This document shows positions 49,509 to 58,563 of a DNA stretch of 64,000 bases, piece after piece. Under the pieces are notes generated by a model, which was given only the letters and a program-made list of their open reading frames with translations, made no database searches and was not told the DNA's origin. Position numbers and translations under genes: made by a program. Source of the stretch: FEN-1219 sp963810755 (lineage in GTDB: Bacteria > Pseudomonadota > Gammaproteobacteria > Steroidobacterales > Rariloculaceae); NCBI GenBank assembly GCA_963810755.1, contig CAWEOP010000009.1, positions 1 to 64,000 of the forward strand. The letters are read 5' to 3'. Each line of letters begins with the position of its first letter. Positions within the stretch are counted from its first letter, which is position 1.

Positions 49509-50612
49509 ATGACGACGCAACCGGCAGGCAAGAAAGCGCTGATCACGGGGATCACGGGGCAAGACGGCGCGTATTTGGCGGAGCTTCTGCTCGGCAAGGG
49601 CTACGAGGTCCATGGCGTCAAACGCCGTGCCTCGCTGTTCAACACCGACCGCATCGACCACCTTTACACCGACCCGCACGACCCGGACCGGCGGATGATC
49701 CTGCACTACGGCGACCTCACCGATGCGACGAATCTGATTCGGATCGTTCAGGAGGTGCAGCCCCAGGAGATCTACAACCTCGCGGCGCAAAGCCACGTGG
49801 CAGTGTCGTTCGAGACGGCCGAGTACACCGCGAACTCGGACGCGCTCGGCACGCTACGCCTGCTCGAGGCGATAAGAATCTGCGGCCTCGGAAAGCGTAC
49901 GCGCTTCTACCAAGCGTCGAGCTCCGAAATGTTCGGCAAGGTACTCGAGACACCGCAGAACGAGACGACGCCGTTTTATCCGCGCTCTCCGTACGGCGCC
50001 GCCAAGGTCTACGCCCACTGGATCACAGTGAACTATCGCGAGGCATACGGGCTATTCGCTTGCAGCGGAATTCTGTTCAATCACGAGTCTCCGCTGCGAG
50101 GCGAGACATTCGTGACGCGCAAAGTCACACGAGGGCTGGCGCGGATTAAGGTCGGGCTCGACGACTGCCTATACCTCGGCAATCTCGATGCGTTGCGCGA
50201 CTGGGGTCACGCCCGCGACTACGTCCGCGCCCAATGGCTCATGCTTCAACAAGCTACGCCGGAGGACTACGTGATCGCGACCGGCGAACAACATTCCGTA
50301 CGGTCGTTCGTCACGCTAGCCGCGAGCTTCCTCGGGATGAGTCTCAGTTGGCGCGGCAAGGCACAAGAGGAGCACGCCATCGACGAAGCGACTGGCAAGA
50401 CCGTAGTACGCGTCGACGCCCGCTACTTTCGGCCCACGGAAGTCGACACACTGCTCGGCGACGCCACCAAAGCTCGCACGCAGCTCGGATGGAAACCCGA
50501 AATCGGTTTCGAGGCGCTGGTGCGCGAGATGGTCGACGTGGATCAGCGGCTCGCCGAGCGGGACGCGCTCGTAGCGAACGCCGGTTTTTCGGTGCACAGT
50601 CCGCGCGAATGA
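49509..50612 (+). CDS. gmd: GDP-mannose 4,6-dehydratase
   Basis: 367 residues from the ATG at 49509 with AGGAAAG upstream. Extended SDR: GITGQDGAYLAELLL for NADP, VHGVKRRASLFNTDRIDHLY (GMD-specific), QASSSEMFGKV with the catalytic Ser/Glu and PRSPYGAAKVYAHW with Tyr and Lys, HESPLRGETFVTRK and DWGHARDYV. Makes GDP-4-keto-6-deoxy-D-mannose. Its stop overlaps the next gene (ATGA), whose product uses this intermediate. Confidence 0.96.
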   Translation: MTTQPAGKKALITGITGQDGAYLAELLLGKGYEVHGVKRRASLFNTDRIDHLYTDPHDPDRRMILHYGDLTDATNLIRIVQEVQPQEIYNLAAQSHVAVSFETAEYTANSDALGTLRLLEAIRICGLGKRTRFYQASSSEMFGKVLETPQNETTPFYPRSPYGAAKVYAHWITVNYREAYGLFACSGILFNHESPLRGETFVTRKVTRGLARIKVGLDDCLYLGNLDALRDWGHARDYVRAQWLMLQQATPEDYVIATGEQHSVRSFVTLAASFLGMSLSWRGKAQEEHAIDEATGKTVVRVDARYFRPTEVDTLLGDATKARTQLGWKPEIGFEALVREMVDVDQRLAERDALVANAGFSVHSPRE

Positions 50613-51550
50613 GGAGCGACTCGACCATCTACGTAGCCGGTGAACATGGCCTCGTCGGCTCCGCGCTGGTGCGCGCGCTCACGACACGCGGGTTCACGAA
50701 CCTGCTGAGCGCGCCGCGCGCGGCACTCGACCTCCGCGAGCACACCGCCGTCGAGCGGTTCTTCGGCGAGCGGCGACCGGAGTACGTGTTCATGGCTGCG
50801 GCCAAAGTCGGGGGCATCGCGGCGAACGAGGCCTACCCCGCCGACTTCATTCGCGACAATCTCCTGATCCAGAACAACCTGATCGATGCCGCCTACCGCC
50901 ACGGCACGCGCAAATTCTGCTTCTTGGGCTCGAGCTGTATCTACCCGCGGCTCGCGCAACAGCCGCTGCGCGAGGACTCGCTGCTCACCGGCCCGCTCGA
51001 GCCAACCAACGAATGGTATGCCGTCGCGAAAATCGCCGGCATCAAGATGTGCCAAGCGTACGCGCGGCAATACGGCTTCAACGCCATATCCGTCATGCCG
51101 ACGAACCTCTACGGCCCTGGCGACAACTTCGACCTGCGAACGTCGCACGTGCTTCCCGCCCTGATCCGCAAGTTCCACGAAGCGAAGTCGGCGCGCTCGG
51201 AGACCGTCACGATTTGGGGCTCGGGTACGCCGCGCCGCGAGTTCCTGCACGTGGACGATCTCGCGGACGCGCTGTGTTTCCTCATGACGACCTACGACTC
51301 GCCCGAGATCATCAACGTGGGCTGTGGTGAGGACGTGACCATATCCGAGCTGGCAGACCTCATCGGCGACGTCGTCGGATTCAGCGGCGAGATCGTGCTC
51401 GATCGCAGTAAGCCGGACGGCACTCCGCGCAAGCTCCTCGACGTGAGCAAGATGCTGGGGCTCGGCTGGAAGGCGACGATTGCGCTGCGCGACGGAGTCC
51501 GCTCGACGTACCGCTGGTTCCTCGAGAACGCCGGCGCGGCGCACGGCTAA
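50609..51550 (+). CDS. fcl: GDP-L-fucose synthase
   Basis: 313 residues from the ATG overlapping the gmd stop. Epimerase-reductase that turns GDP-4-keto-6-deoxymannose into GDP-L-fucose. Motifs: GEHGLVGSALVRAL (the usual GHRGMVG with Glu-His), AAKVGGIAANEAYPADFIRDN, LGSSCIYPRLAQQP with the catalytic Ser-Cys, NEWYAVAKIAGIKMCQAY with Tyr and Lys, and MPTNLYGPGDNFD. With gmd this gives a complete GDP-fucose pathway from GDP-mannose. Confidence 0.95.
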   Translation: MRSDSTIYVAGEHGLVGSALVRALTTRGFTNLLSAPRAALDLREHTAVERFFGERRPEYVFMAAAKVGGIAANEAYPADFIRDNLLIQNNLIDAAYRHGTRKFCFLGSSCIYPRLAQQPLREDSLLTGPLEPTNEWYAVAKIAGIKMCQAYARQYGFNAISVMPTNLYGPGDNFDLRTSHVLPALIRKFHEAKSARSETVTIWGSGTPRREFLHVDDLADALCFLMTTYDSPEIINVGCGEDVTISELADLIGDVVGFSGEIVLDRSKPDGTPRKLLDVSKMLGLGWKATIALRDGVRSTYRWFLENAGAAHG

Positions 51551-51563
51551 AGCTGGCGATTCA

Positions 51564-52412
51564 ATGCCGCAGAACAATCGCTGGTTGCTCGATCACGCCG
51601 CGGACGTCACGTCGCAGAACGGCGAGGACGGGATTATCGCGAAGATCCTCGAAGTGCTCGGGGAGCCGCGCGGCTGGTGCGTGGAGTTCGGTGCGTGGGA
51701 CGGCCGCTACCTCAGCAACACCTACAACCTCATTGCAAACAAGGGGTTCTCCGCGGTAATGATCGAGGGCTCGGCGGTCCGTTGCCGCGATCTGCAAGCG
51801 ACGTTCAAGGACAACCCGCGGGTCGTGACGCTCAATGCGTTCGTCGGCTTCACCGCCGCCGACGGGCTCGACGCGATACTCGCGCGCACGCCTATCCCTA
51901 AGGACTTCGACGTCCTCTCGATCGACATCGATGGGAACGACTATCACGTCTGGAACGCCGTTGCGCGCTACACGCCGCGAATCGTCGTGATCGAGTACAA
52001 CCCCACGATACCTACGGCCGTCGACTTCGTGCAGCCGGCCGACATGTCGATCAACCAGGGAGCCAGCATCACGGCGCAGGCGCGGCTCGGCAAGCAGAAA
52101 GGCTACGAGCTCGCGTCGGTAACGACGCACAACTGCGTGTTCGTGCGCGCGGATTTGTACGCGAGGTTAGGCATCACGGATAACTCGGTCGCGTCGCTCA
52201 GATCCGACGAGTCGATGGTGACGTACATCTTCAACGGCTTCGATGGAACTGTGTTCGTGCGCGGAGCCGGTAAGCTCGGCTGGCACGGCATTCCGTACCG
52301 CGAATCGCGGATGCAGCTCGTCGCGCGGCCGTTTCGCAGATTTCCCGACACGTTCGGGCCGATCATGAAAGTGCTCGCGAAGCATTACCGTTCGCTGAAG
52401 AAGCGCTTCTAG
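51564..52412 (+). CDS. FkbM-like SAM methyltransferase fold protein
   Basis: 282 residues from the ATG at 51564, 13 bases after fcl. SAM-site-like motif I WCVEFGAWDGRYLSN and motif LSIDIDGNDYHVW resemble the FkbM/Methyltransf_21 group. The second half (SLRSDESMVTYIFNGFDGTVFVRGAGKLGWHGIPY) is not typical. It may O-methylate a sugar, but the canonical VxGxNxG glycine motif is altered and the activity is uncertain. Last gene of the asnB-gmd-fcl run; it meets the convergent FkbM gene two bases after its stop. Confidence 0.68.
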   Translation: MPQNNRWLLDHAADVTSQNGEDGIIAKILEVLGEPRGWCVEFGAWDGRYLSNTYNLIANKGFSAVMIEGSAVRCRDLQATFKDNPRVVTLNAFVGFTAADGLDAILARTPIPKDFDVLSIDIDGNDYHVWNAVARYTPRIVVIEYNPTIPTAVDFVQPADMSINQGASITAQARLGKQKGYELASVTTHNCVFVRADLYARLGITDNSVASLRSDESMVTYIFNGFDGTVFVRGAGKLGWHGIPYRESRMQLVARPFRRFPDTFGPIMKVLAKHYRSLKKRF

Positions 52413-52414
52413 CG

Positions 52415-53167
52415 TCAGCCGGCCGCGCGGGCGCTCTCGTATCGCTCCAAGAACTGCGAGCTTACGAAGATGATGTCGGATTGGATCAGCCGCCCGTCCC
52501 TACGGGCGGGATTGTAGAAGTCGAATAACCGGTATCCGCGCTCGTGCAGCAGCGCGAGATAGTCGTGCAGCTCGCGCTGTCCCACGTACGTCGGCGCCGT
52601 GATCACCTCCATGTAGATCACGTCGATTCGCTGTGCGGTGAGCATCTGGCGCGCGCCTTCGAGCACCGCGTACTCGGCGCCCTGCACGTCGAGCTTCAGG
52701 ATGTCGATGCGCTCTACGCGCTCGGCGGCGCAGAACTCGTCGAGCATGCGCGTGCCCACCTCCACCTCGGTCTCGGTGTCGAGCAACCCGCCTCCCCAGT
52801 AGTGTGCTGCGCGTTCGTCACTCGCAAGCAGCGAGTTGGTGGCCGCGCTGCGGTTGACCTTGAGCCGAGCGGAACCGCTGGACGCCGCGAGCGCGAGCAG
52901 ATGCAGCCGCGCCCTCGCGTCCCCTTCGAGAGCCGTCCGCAGCCGCTCGAAGGACAGCGGAAACGGCTCGAAGCAATGAATCGTCGCGGCCGGAAAGAGC
53001 TCGCGGTAGCGCAGCGCGGTCTCCCCGATGTTGGCGCCCACGTCAAAGATCACGGGCTCGAGCGCCGCAACCAGCTCGCGGGTCATTGCATACGGATCGC
53101 GCGTCGCCGGACGGCGCCGCAGCCGTCTCCGCAGCTTCTTCAATGCGGTTCGGAGCCGTCCACTCAT
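52415..53167 (-). CDS. FkbM-family methyltransferase
   Basis: 250 residues. Basic N terminus (LRTALKKLRRRLRRRP), then the canonical FkbM domain: VIFDVGANIGETALRYRELFPAATIHCFEPFPLSFERL, LALAASSGSARLKVN, RIDILKLDVQGAEYAVLEGARQML and VIYMEV. SAM-dependent O-methyltransferases of this family often cap or decorate sugars in surface polysaccharides. It directly follows the fucosyltransferase-like gene (the stop and start are adjacent), so the two are co-expressed. Confidence 0.9.
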   Translation of the reverse strand: MSGRLRTALKKLRRRLRRRPATRDPYAMTRELVAALEPVIFDVGANIGETALRYRELFPAATIHCFEPFPLSFERLRTALEGDARARLHLLALAASSGSARLKVNRSAATNSLLASDERAAHYWGGGLLDTETEVEVGTRMLDEFCAAERVERIDILKLDVQGAEYAVLEGARQMLTAQRIDVIYMEVITAPTYVGQRELHDYLALLHERGYRLFDFYNPARRDGRLIQSDIIFVSSQFLERYESARAAG

Positions 53168-54079
53168 CTAGAACACCGCCACACTTGCCGTCGCGCCGCC
53201 GAGCCACCATGCAGCTTCGCTGAAGGTGCTCAGGTAGCTCGCGAACAAGCGTTGGGTACGTGCGAGCAGCAGCATGTCGATCAGGTCCTCGCGAATACCG
53301 TCCGGCGTGCGCCAGCTGTCGCGCCGCGCGGTGACCCGGGGGAAATGCAGCACACGACCGGTCCCGTAGCGCGCCGCAAGCTCGGCGACGATCTCATCCG
53401 CGTCGCTCACGACCAAGAAGCGCGAGCTCGGTTCGGCGGCCTCCATTAGCACGCCGAGGCGGCGCACGGCGGGCACGTGGTATTTCCGGTAGCGCCGCTC
53501 GTCGTCGCGCCAAGTACGTACTTGCACGCCAATCACATCGTCGCCCAAATGCTCGTTACCCCACTCGGCGACACGCCTAGCGATCTCCGGATGCACTGCG
53601 ATCCGTGCGAATAACGGCACGTAGGCATCGCGAATTGCCTGCGGTATGCGGCCGTACTCGAGGTCGATGTGACGGGCGTCGCGGCGAGACGAACGCCGCG
53701 AATGCGACTTCGGAAACAGCATGTAGCGGTAACGGTCGGTGCGCCGGCCGGTGAGATTCCACCAAGCCTTACCGAGCCCGCGAACGAGCGGGTGCGCGCC
53801 GGCGCCGACGGTGGCGAAACCCGCCGGCAGATGCGCCTCGTCCTCCGGCAGCACCGCAAGCCGCCACGACGCATACACAGCGGCCCCCGCGGGCACTTCG
53901 GCGACGAAGCAGTCGTTGCGGAACAGCTCAGAGAATCCCGCAGGCATGTTCCGATTCTTGGTCCAGTGGACGAGCGACTCGTCGCCGAGGCGCATCGCCG
54001 AGACCCACGACTTCAGTCGGTTGCCGAGCCCAGCCGTCTCGGCCGACACGATCAACGGCGCGCGTGCGTTCGATTGCAT
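53168..54079 (-). CDS. Probable fucosyltransferase-like GT-B protein
   Basis: 303 residues. Starts with ETAGLGNRLKSWVSAMRLGD, the first-loop pattern of bacterial fucosyltransferase-like enzymes (NodZ/FUT8-related GT families). A GDP-binding pattern comes later: DVIGVQVRTWRDDERRY (HxRxxD-like), RFLVVSDADEIVAELAARYG, and DLIDMLLLARTQRLFASYLSTFSEAAWWLGG. With gmd and fcl 2 kb away, it is the best candidate to use GDP-fucose. The assignment rests on these motifs plus context, not on overall similarity I can measure. Confidence 0.68.
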   Translation of the reverse strand: MQSNARAPLIVSAETAGLGNRLKSWVSAMRLGDESLVHWTKNRNMPAGFSELFRNDCFVAEVPAGAAVYASWRLAVLPEDEAHLPAGFATVGAGAHPLVRGLGKAWWNLTGRRTDRYRYMLFPKSHSRRSSRRDARHIDLEYGRIPQAIRDAYVPLFARIAVHPEIARRVAEWGNEHLGDDVIGVQVRTWRDDERRYRKYHVPAVRRLGVLMEAAEPSSRFLVVSDADEIVAELAARYGTGRVLHFPRVTARRDSWRTPDGIREDLIDMLLLARTQRLFASYLSTFSEAAWWLGGATASVAVF

Positions 54080-54240
54080 TCGATTGCGGGAAACGACTAG
54101 GAGGCCTCGCGCATTCTACACGGTGCTCGGCGCACGCCGGCCGCATGTGAACGCCGTCGCGGCTTTCGGCGCGCCCCTTGTGGCAGCATCCGGCCAAGTG
54201 ACGCCGTACCGCGCGCCGGCTACTAGAGGACCGTCCCAAA

Positions 54241-55347
54241 ATGACCTGCTCCAGAGTCGTGCTCCGCTCGGCGGGTATCTTTGTCTCGCTGGCTATCCTG
54301 GTTTTCCTTCGGCCGTCGTACTCCCAACAGCGCGCGTGGCTCGACGGTCCCGTCGAATTCGGCGACGACAGCGGCGAGTGGGCCAAGGACGGCGAATGCG
54401 ATGATCCGCGCTTCGAGGGTGAAGGATCTGCGAACACGCTGGTCGGCGCGGACCTATACCGCGACGCCACGGACTGCCAAACGCTCTTGGGTGAGGGGCG
54501 AGTCCGATTCCGAACGGACGTTGCGATCGGCTCGACGGCGACGCTCACGGCGCCCCCTGGCCGCGTCGAGCGGGGTCGCCTCGAGAAGGGCGACGTGACG
54601 CTCAAGTCGGGGGAATTTGCGGACGCATACGAGTTCGACGGCGCGCGCGGCTACCGCGCGGTCATCGATCTGCGCTCGAGCGAGTTCGACCCCTACTTGC
54701 TCGTGCGCACGCCGAGCGGCCAACAGTTCGACAACGACGACTACGAAGGCGACTCGACGCACTCCCGGCTCGCTATCGATCTCGAGGAAACCGGTACGTA
54801 TCTGGTCACCGTGACGAGCTACGCCAAGAGAGAGAAAGGCGGCTACACGGTCGCCATCGACCTCGGCGCCGGCCCAGCCACCATAGCGCGCATCGATCGC
54901 GACGGATCGCTGCAGACCGGCGACGAGATGCTGAAGAGCGGCGAGTTTTTCGACGCTTACGACTTCGAGGCGTCGCCTGGGCAGCACGTGAGCATCGACG
55001 TCATGTCTGGCACGTTCGATACGTACTTGATCCTCAAGACGCCCCACGGCGAGCAGGTCGAGAACGACGACGCGGACGACGGCCGCACAGGACACAGCAG
55101 CATCGAGACGGACCTCACCGAGACCGGCACCTATCACGTGCTCGTGACTTCGTACGACACGGGCGAGATCGGCGATTATCACCTGACGATCGCGCCGTCG
55201 GCGGGAGATCGCGACCGCGCACCTCACCGCAGCGTCAGGACGCTCACCGCCGGGCACCCGAGCAACGGTCTGCCCGACAGCGGCTACCAGCATCGCGCGA
55301 TCGACCGCGACAGCATCGGGCCGTTCGACCTGCCGCTAGCTCGCTGA
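54241..55347 (+). CDS. Exported protein with two PPC (pre-peptidase C-terminal) repeats
   Basis: 368 residues. Signal peptide (AGIFVSLAILVFLRPSYSQ). Then a Cys-containing segment with DDSGEWAKDGECDDPRF (two Cys, at GEC and TDC) of a type often found in front of PPC or caspase-like domains. Two PPC beta-sandwich repeats follow at about 110-210 and 222-320 (SGEFADAYEFDGARGYRAVIDLRSSEFDPYLLVRTPSG; SGEFFDAYDFEASPGQHVSIDVMSGTFDTYLILKTPHG). The repeats usually sit behind a secreted protease, but no catalytic domain is present here, so it is binding or structural. It follows the glycan cluster and precedes an ABC exporter in the same direction. Confidence 0.82.
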   Translation: MTCSRVVLRSAGIFVSLAILVFLRPSYSQQRAWLDGPVEFGDDSGEWAKDGECDDPRFEGEGSANTLVGADLYRDATDCQTLLGEGRVRFRTDVAIGSTATLTAPPGRVERGRLEKGDVTLKSGEFADAYEFDGARGYRAVIDLRSSEFDPYLLVRTPSGQQFDNDDYEGDSTHSRLAIDLEETGTYLVTVTSYAKREKGGYTVAIDLGAGPATIARIDRDGSLQTGDEMLKSGEFFDAYDFEASPGQHVSIDVMSGTFDTYLILKTPHGEQVENDDADDGRTGHSSIETDLTETGTYHVLVTSYDTGEIGDYHLTIAPSAGDRDRAPHRSVRTLTAGHPSNGLPDSGYQHRAIDRDSIGPFDLPLAR

Positions 55348-55395
55348 CGCGCGCGCTCGAACCCAAGCAGACGCCGTTCCCCGTACAATTGCGGC

Positions 55396-57234
55396 ATGGC
55401 CGCAGAACGCGTCACGAAATCCGCCGGCTTCGAATGGAGCGCGTTGCGCTCGCTCGCGCCGCACCTCTGGCCTGCGGCGAACCTCTCGATTCGGCTGCGC
55501 GTCGTGCTCGCGCTCGGCTTGCTCGCGGCTGCCAAGCTCGCGACTGTCTACGTCCCGATGCTGTTCAAGCGGATGGTCGACCTCTTCGCAGACCCGCAGA
55601 ACCTCCCGACGGTGCTGCCGTTGAGCCTGTTGGTCGGCTACGGCGCGCTGCGCGTCGCCACGATCGCGTTCTCCGAGCTGCGCGACGCGGTGTTCGCCAA
55701 GGTTGCGCAGCGCGCCATCCGGACGGTGGCGCTGCAGACGTTCCGCCACCTGCATGGTCTGTCACTCTCCTTTCACCTCGAGCGGCAAACGGGCGGCCTG
55801 TCGCGCGCCATCGAGCGCGGCACGACGGGGATAGACACGCTGCTGACGTTCATGCTCTTCAACATCGTGCCGACGCTGATCGAGGTAGCGCTCGTGTGCG
55901 GAATCCTCTGGGCGCTGTTCGACGTGCGCTACGCGGCCGTCACGTTCGTGTGCGTGATTGGCTATATCGCGTACACCCTCGCAGTGACCGAGTGGCGCCT
56001 GAAATACCGCCGGCAGATGAACGAGACCGACCAGGAAGCCAGCACGCGCGCGATCGACAGCCTGCTGAACTACGAGACGGTCAAGTACTTCGGCAACGAG
56101 CAGTACGAGGCGAACCGCTTCGACCAGGCGCTCGCTCGCTACGAGCGCGCCTCGGTCGCGAGCAAGAGCTCGCTGTCGCTGCTCAACATCGGGCAAGCCA
56201 CGATCATCGGGGTCGGACTCGCCGTGCTCATGACGATGGCGGGCCGCGGCGTGATCGACCGGACGCTCACCGTCGGCGACTTCGTACTCATCAACACGTA
56301 TCTGATCCAGCTCTATATTCCGTTGAACTTCCTGGGATTCGTGTACCGCGAGATCAAGCAAGCTCTGACCGACATGGAGGCGATGTTCGAGCTCATGAAC
56401 GTGAACGCCGACGTGAAGGACGCGCCGGCGGCCGAGCCGCTGCTGCCGGGACCCGGAGCCGTGCAGTTCGAGCACGTGACGTTCGCTTACGACCCGCGGC
56501 GTACGATCTTGGCCGACGTATCGTTCGTCGTTCCGGCAGGGCAGAAAACCGCGATCGTCGGCGCGAGCGGTGCCGGCAAGTCGACGATCTCGCGGCTGCT
56601 ATTTCGCTTCTACGATGTCACGCAGGGCACCGTGAGGATCGACGGGCAAGACATACGCGAAGTCACCCAGGCGAGCGTCCGCGCGTCGATCGGCATCGTC
56701 CCGCAGGACACCGTGCTGTTCAACGACACTATCTACTACAACATCGCGTACGGCCGACCCGGCGCTTCGCCCGCGGAAATCGAGGAAGCCGCGCGACTCG
56801 CGCGCATTCACGACTTCATCATGGCCTCACCGGACGGCTATCAGACGATGGTCGGCGAGCGCGGGCTAAAGCTATCGGGCGGAGAGAAGCAGCGCGTCGC
56901 AATTGCGCGGACGATTCTCAAACGGCCGCGGATCCTGCTATTCGACGAAGCGACGTCGGCGCTCGACACTCGCACCGAACGCGAGATCCAGGCGTCGCTG
57001 CGCGAAGTGTCGCGCGGCCATACGACGCTCGTGATCGCGCACCGCCTTTCCACCGTGGTCGACGCGGACGAGATCATCGTGCTTGCGGAGGGTCGGATCG
57101 CCGAGCGCGGCACACACACGAGCTTGCTGCGGCGCTCAGGGCTGTACGCGACGATGTGGGAGCGTCAGCAACACGGCTTCGAAGACGATGAGCCGGCGCA
57201 GGAACATCTCGGCCGTCCCGCTCATGCGACCTGA
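55396..57234 (+). CDS. Atm1-like ABC half-transporter
   Basis: 612 residues: six TM helices in the first 330 residues, then an ABC ATPase. ATM1/HMT1-family hallmarks are TEWRLKYRRQMNETDQEASTRAIDSLLNYETVKYFGNE, LIQLYIPLNFLGFVYREIKQ and MFELM. ATPase: GASGAGKSTISRLL, signature LSGGEKQRVAIAR, Walker B ILLFDEATSALD, HRLSTVVDADEI. Relatives export glutathione-linked metal or sulfur species across the inner membrane, linking to Fe-S or heavy-metal balance. TACAAT ends 6 bases before the ATG without a Shine-Dalgarno. Confidence 0.9.
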   Translation: MAAERVTKSAGFEWSALRSLAPHLWPAANLSIRLRVVLALGLLAAAKLATVYVPMLFKRMVDLFADPQNLPTVLPLSLLVGYGALRVATIAFSELRDAVFAKVAQRAIRTVALQTFRHLHGLSLSFHLERQTGGLSRAIERGTTGIDTLLTFMLFNIVPTLIEVALVCGILWALFDVRYAAVTFVCVIGYIAYTLAVTEWRLKYRRQMNETDQEASTRAIDSLLNYETVKYFGNEQYEANRFDQALARYERASVASKSSLSLLNIGQATIIGVGLAVLMTMAGRGVIDRTLTVGDFVLINTYLIQLYIPLNFLGFVYREIKQALTDMEAMFELMNVNADVKDAPAAEPLLPGPGAVQFEHVTFAYDPRRTILADVSFVVPAGQKTAIVGASGAGKSTISRLLFRFYDVTQGTVRIDGQDIREVTQASVRASIGIVPQDTVLFNDTIYYNIAYGRPGASPAEIEEAARLARIHDFIMASPDGYQTMVGERGLKLSGGEKQRVAIARTILKRPRILLFDEATSALDTRTEREIQASLREVSRGHTTLVIAHRLSTVVDADEIIVLAEGRIAERGTHTSLLRRSGLYATMWERQQHGFEDDEPAQEHLGRPAHAT

Positions 57235-57246
57235 CGCGTTCGGAAT

Positions 57247-58491
57247 TCAGACCTTCGTGCGTATGCGGCGCGACCCCAGACTCAGCCCGATCACGTTCGC
57301 CGTAACCGTCGCCGCAGCCATCACGAGCACGATCGGCGCGAGGGTGCCGTCCGCGAGTGCGCCCGTGAGGGCGCCCAGGATGCCGCCGAACGAGAACATC
57401 ATCGTGCTGTAGACCGAGGACGCACTGCCGGCGAGCTGCGTGAAGAAGCCCATGTAGCGGGCGGAGCCGGCCGGACCGATGAGGCCGAGCGTCGAAACCA
57501 TCAAGACGATGAACGGCACGACGGTCCAAAGCGACGCGTGGCCGCTCACCGCCACGATCACCAATCCCGCCACGGCGCAAACCTGGATCGTGAGCCCGCG
57601 GCGGAAGAACGCCGCGGCATTGTCGCTGCTCAGTCTCCGCATGCTGAACAGGTTCATCGACATGAACCCGAGCACGCTCAAGCCGAACAGATAGGGAAAA
57701 CGATTCACGGGCACGCCGAAGTACTGCTGGTAGATGAACGAGGCGTTCGTGACGAAGATCATCAGCACGCTAGTCGCGAGCGCCATCGCAAGCGCGTATT
57801 GAATCGGCAGGCGGCGGCCGTCGACTCGCCGCGTCACGACGTCCGCGCATTGCACGAAAATCGATCGCAAGGACAGATTGGACCACGCACCGTGGCGCGT
57901 CTCCGGGACAACCACAATGTACGCGGCGAGCAGGCACGCCGCGTAAGCGGCTTTGATGTAGAAGATGACCTGCCAGCCAAGCGGCAGCACGTACGAGCCG
58001 ATTATCGGGGCCACGAGCGGCGCGATGAGCACTACCATCGTTACCGTCGCGAAACGCCGGCCGAGCTGCTCCACCGGATAGATATCCCGGACCGTCGCCA
58101 TGCAAATGACGGTCGAGAAGCCGCCGCCGATCGCCTGCAGGAACCGAAGCACGATCATATGTTCGACGTCGTGCGTGAAGGCGATCGAAAGGCTCGCGAC
58201 GATGTAGATGCTGAGCCCGACGTACCCGACGCGCTTGCGGCCGATCTGGTCGGACAAAGAGCCGCCGAAGAATTGGCCGCATCCGTAGCCGATCAGAAAC
58301 GCGCTCAACGTGTTCTGGATGCTGAAGACGGTAACGCCGAACGCCTTTGCTATCGTCGGAAACGCCGGCAGGTAGAAATCGACGCTCAGTGGCCCGAGCG
58401 CCACGAGCGATCCGAAAAAGAAAATCAGATAGCGCGGCGGCACCACCCCGACGCCCGCAGCGCGGGAAGGATGTGGGATCGAGTCGTCCAT
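57247..58491 (-). CDS. MFS drug-efflux transporter, Bcr/CflA family
   Basis: 414 residues from the ATG at 58491; a TTG one codon upstream is less likely. Twelve TM helices. Motifs of DHA1 antiporters: GPLSVDFYLPAFP (the Bcr/CflA motif D1), GGSLSDQIGRKRVGYVGL (motif A) and LRFLQAIGGGFSTVICMATVRDIYP (motif C region). Proton-driven export of small hydrophobic drugs is the usual role. It converges with the Atm1-like gene 12 bases away. It is downstream of the Nudix and feo genes on the same strand, with 72 bases between. Confidence 0.9.
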   Translation of the reverse strand: MDDSIPHPSRAAGVGVVPPRYLIFFFGSLVALGPLSVDFYLPAFPTIAKAFGVTVFSIQNTLSAFLIGYGCGQFFGGSLSDQIGRKRVGYVGLSIYIVASLSIAFTHDVEHMIVLRFLQAIGGGFSTVICMATVRDIYPVEQLGRRFATVTMVVLIAPLVAPIIGSYVLPLGWQVIFYIKAAYAACLLAAYIVVVPETRHGAWSNLSLRSIFVQCADVVTRRVDGRRLPIQYALAMALATSVLMIFVTNASFIYQQYFGVPVNRFPYLFGLSVLGFMSMNLFSMRRLSSDNAAAFFRRGLTIQVCAVAGLVIVAVSGHASLWTVVPFIVLMVSTLGLIGPAGSARYMGFFTQLAGSASSVYSTMMFSFGGILGALTGALADGTLAPIVLVMAAATVTANVIGLSLGSRRIRTKV

Positions 58492-58563
58492 CAACGGTGC
58501 GCCTGCCGCTTGCGGGCGCGGATTATCGCAGCAAGACCCGAACGAACGCGAGATGCGTGCGCG

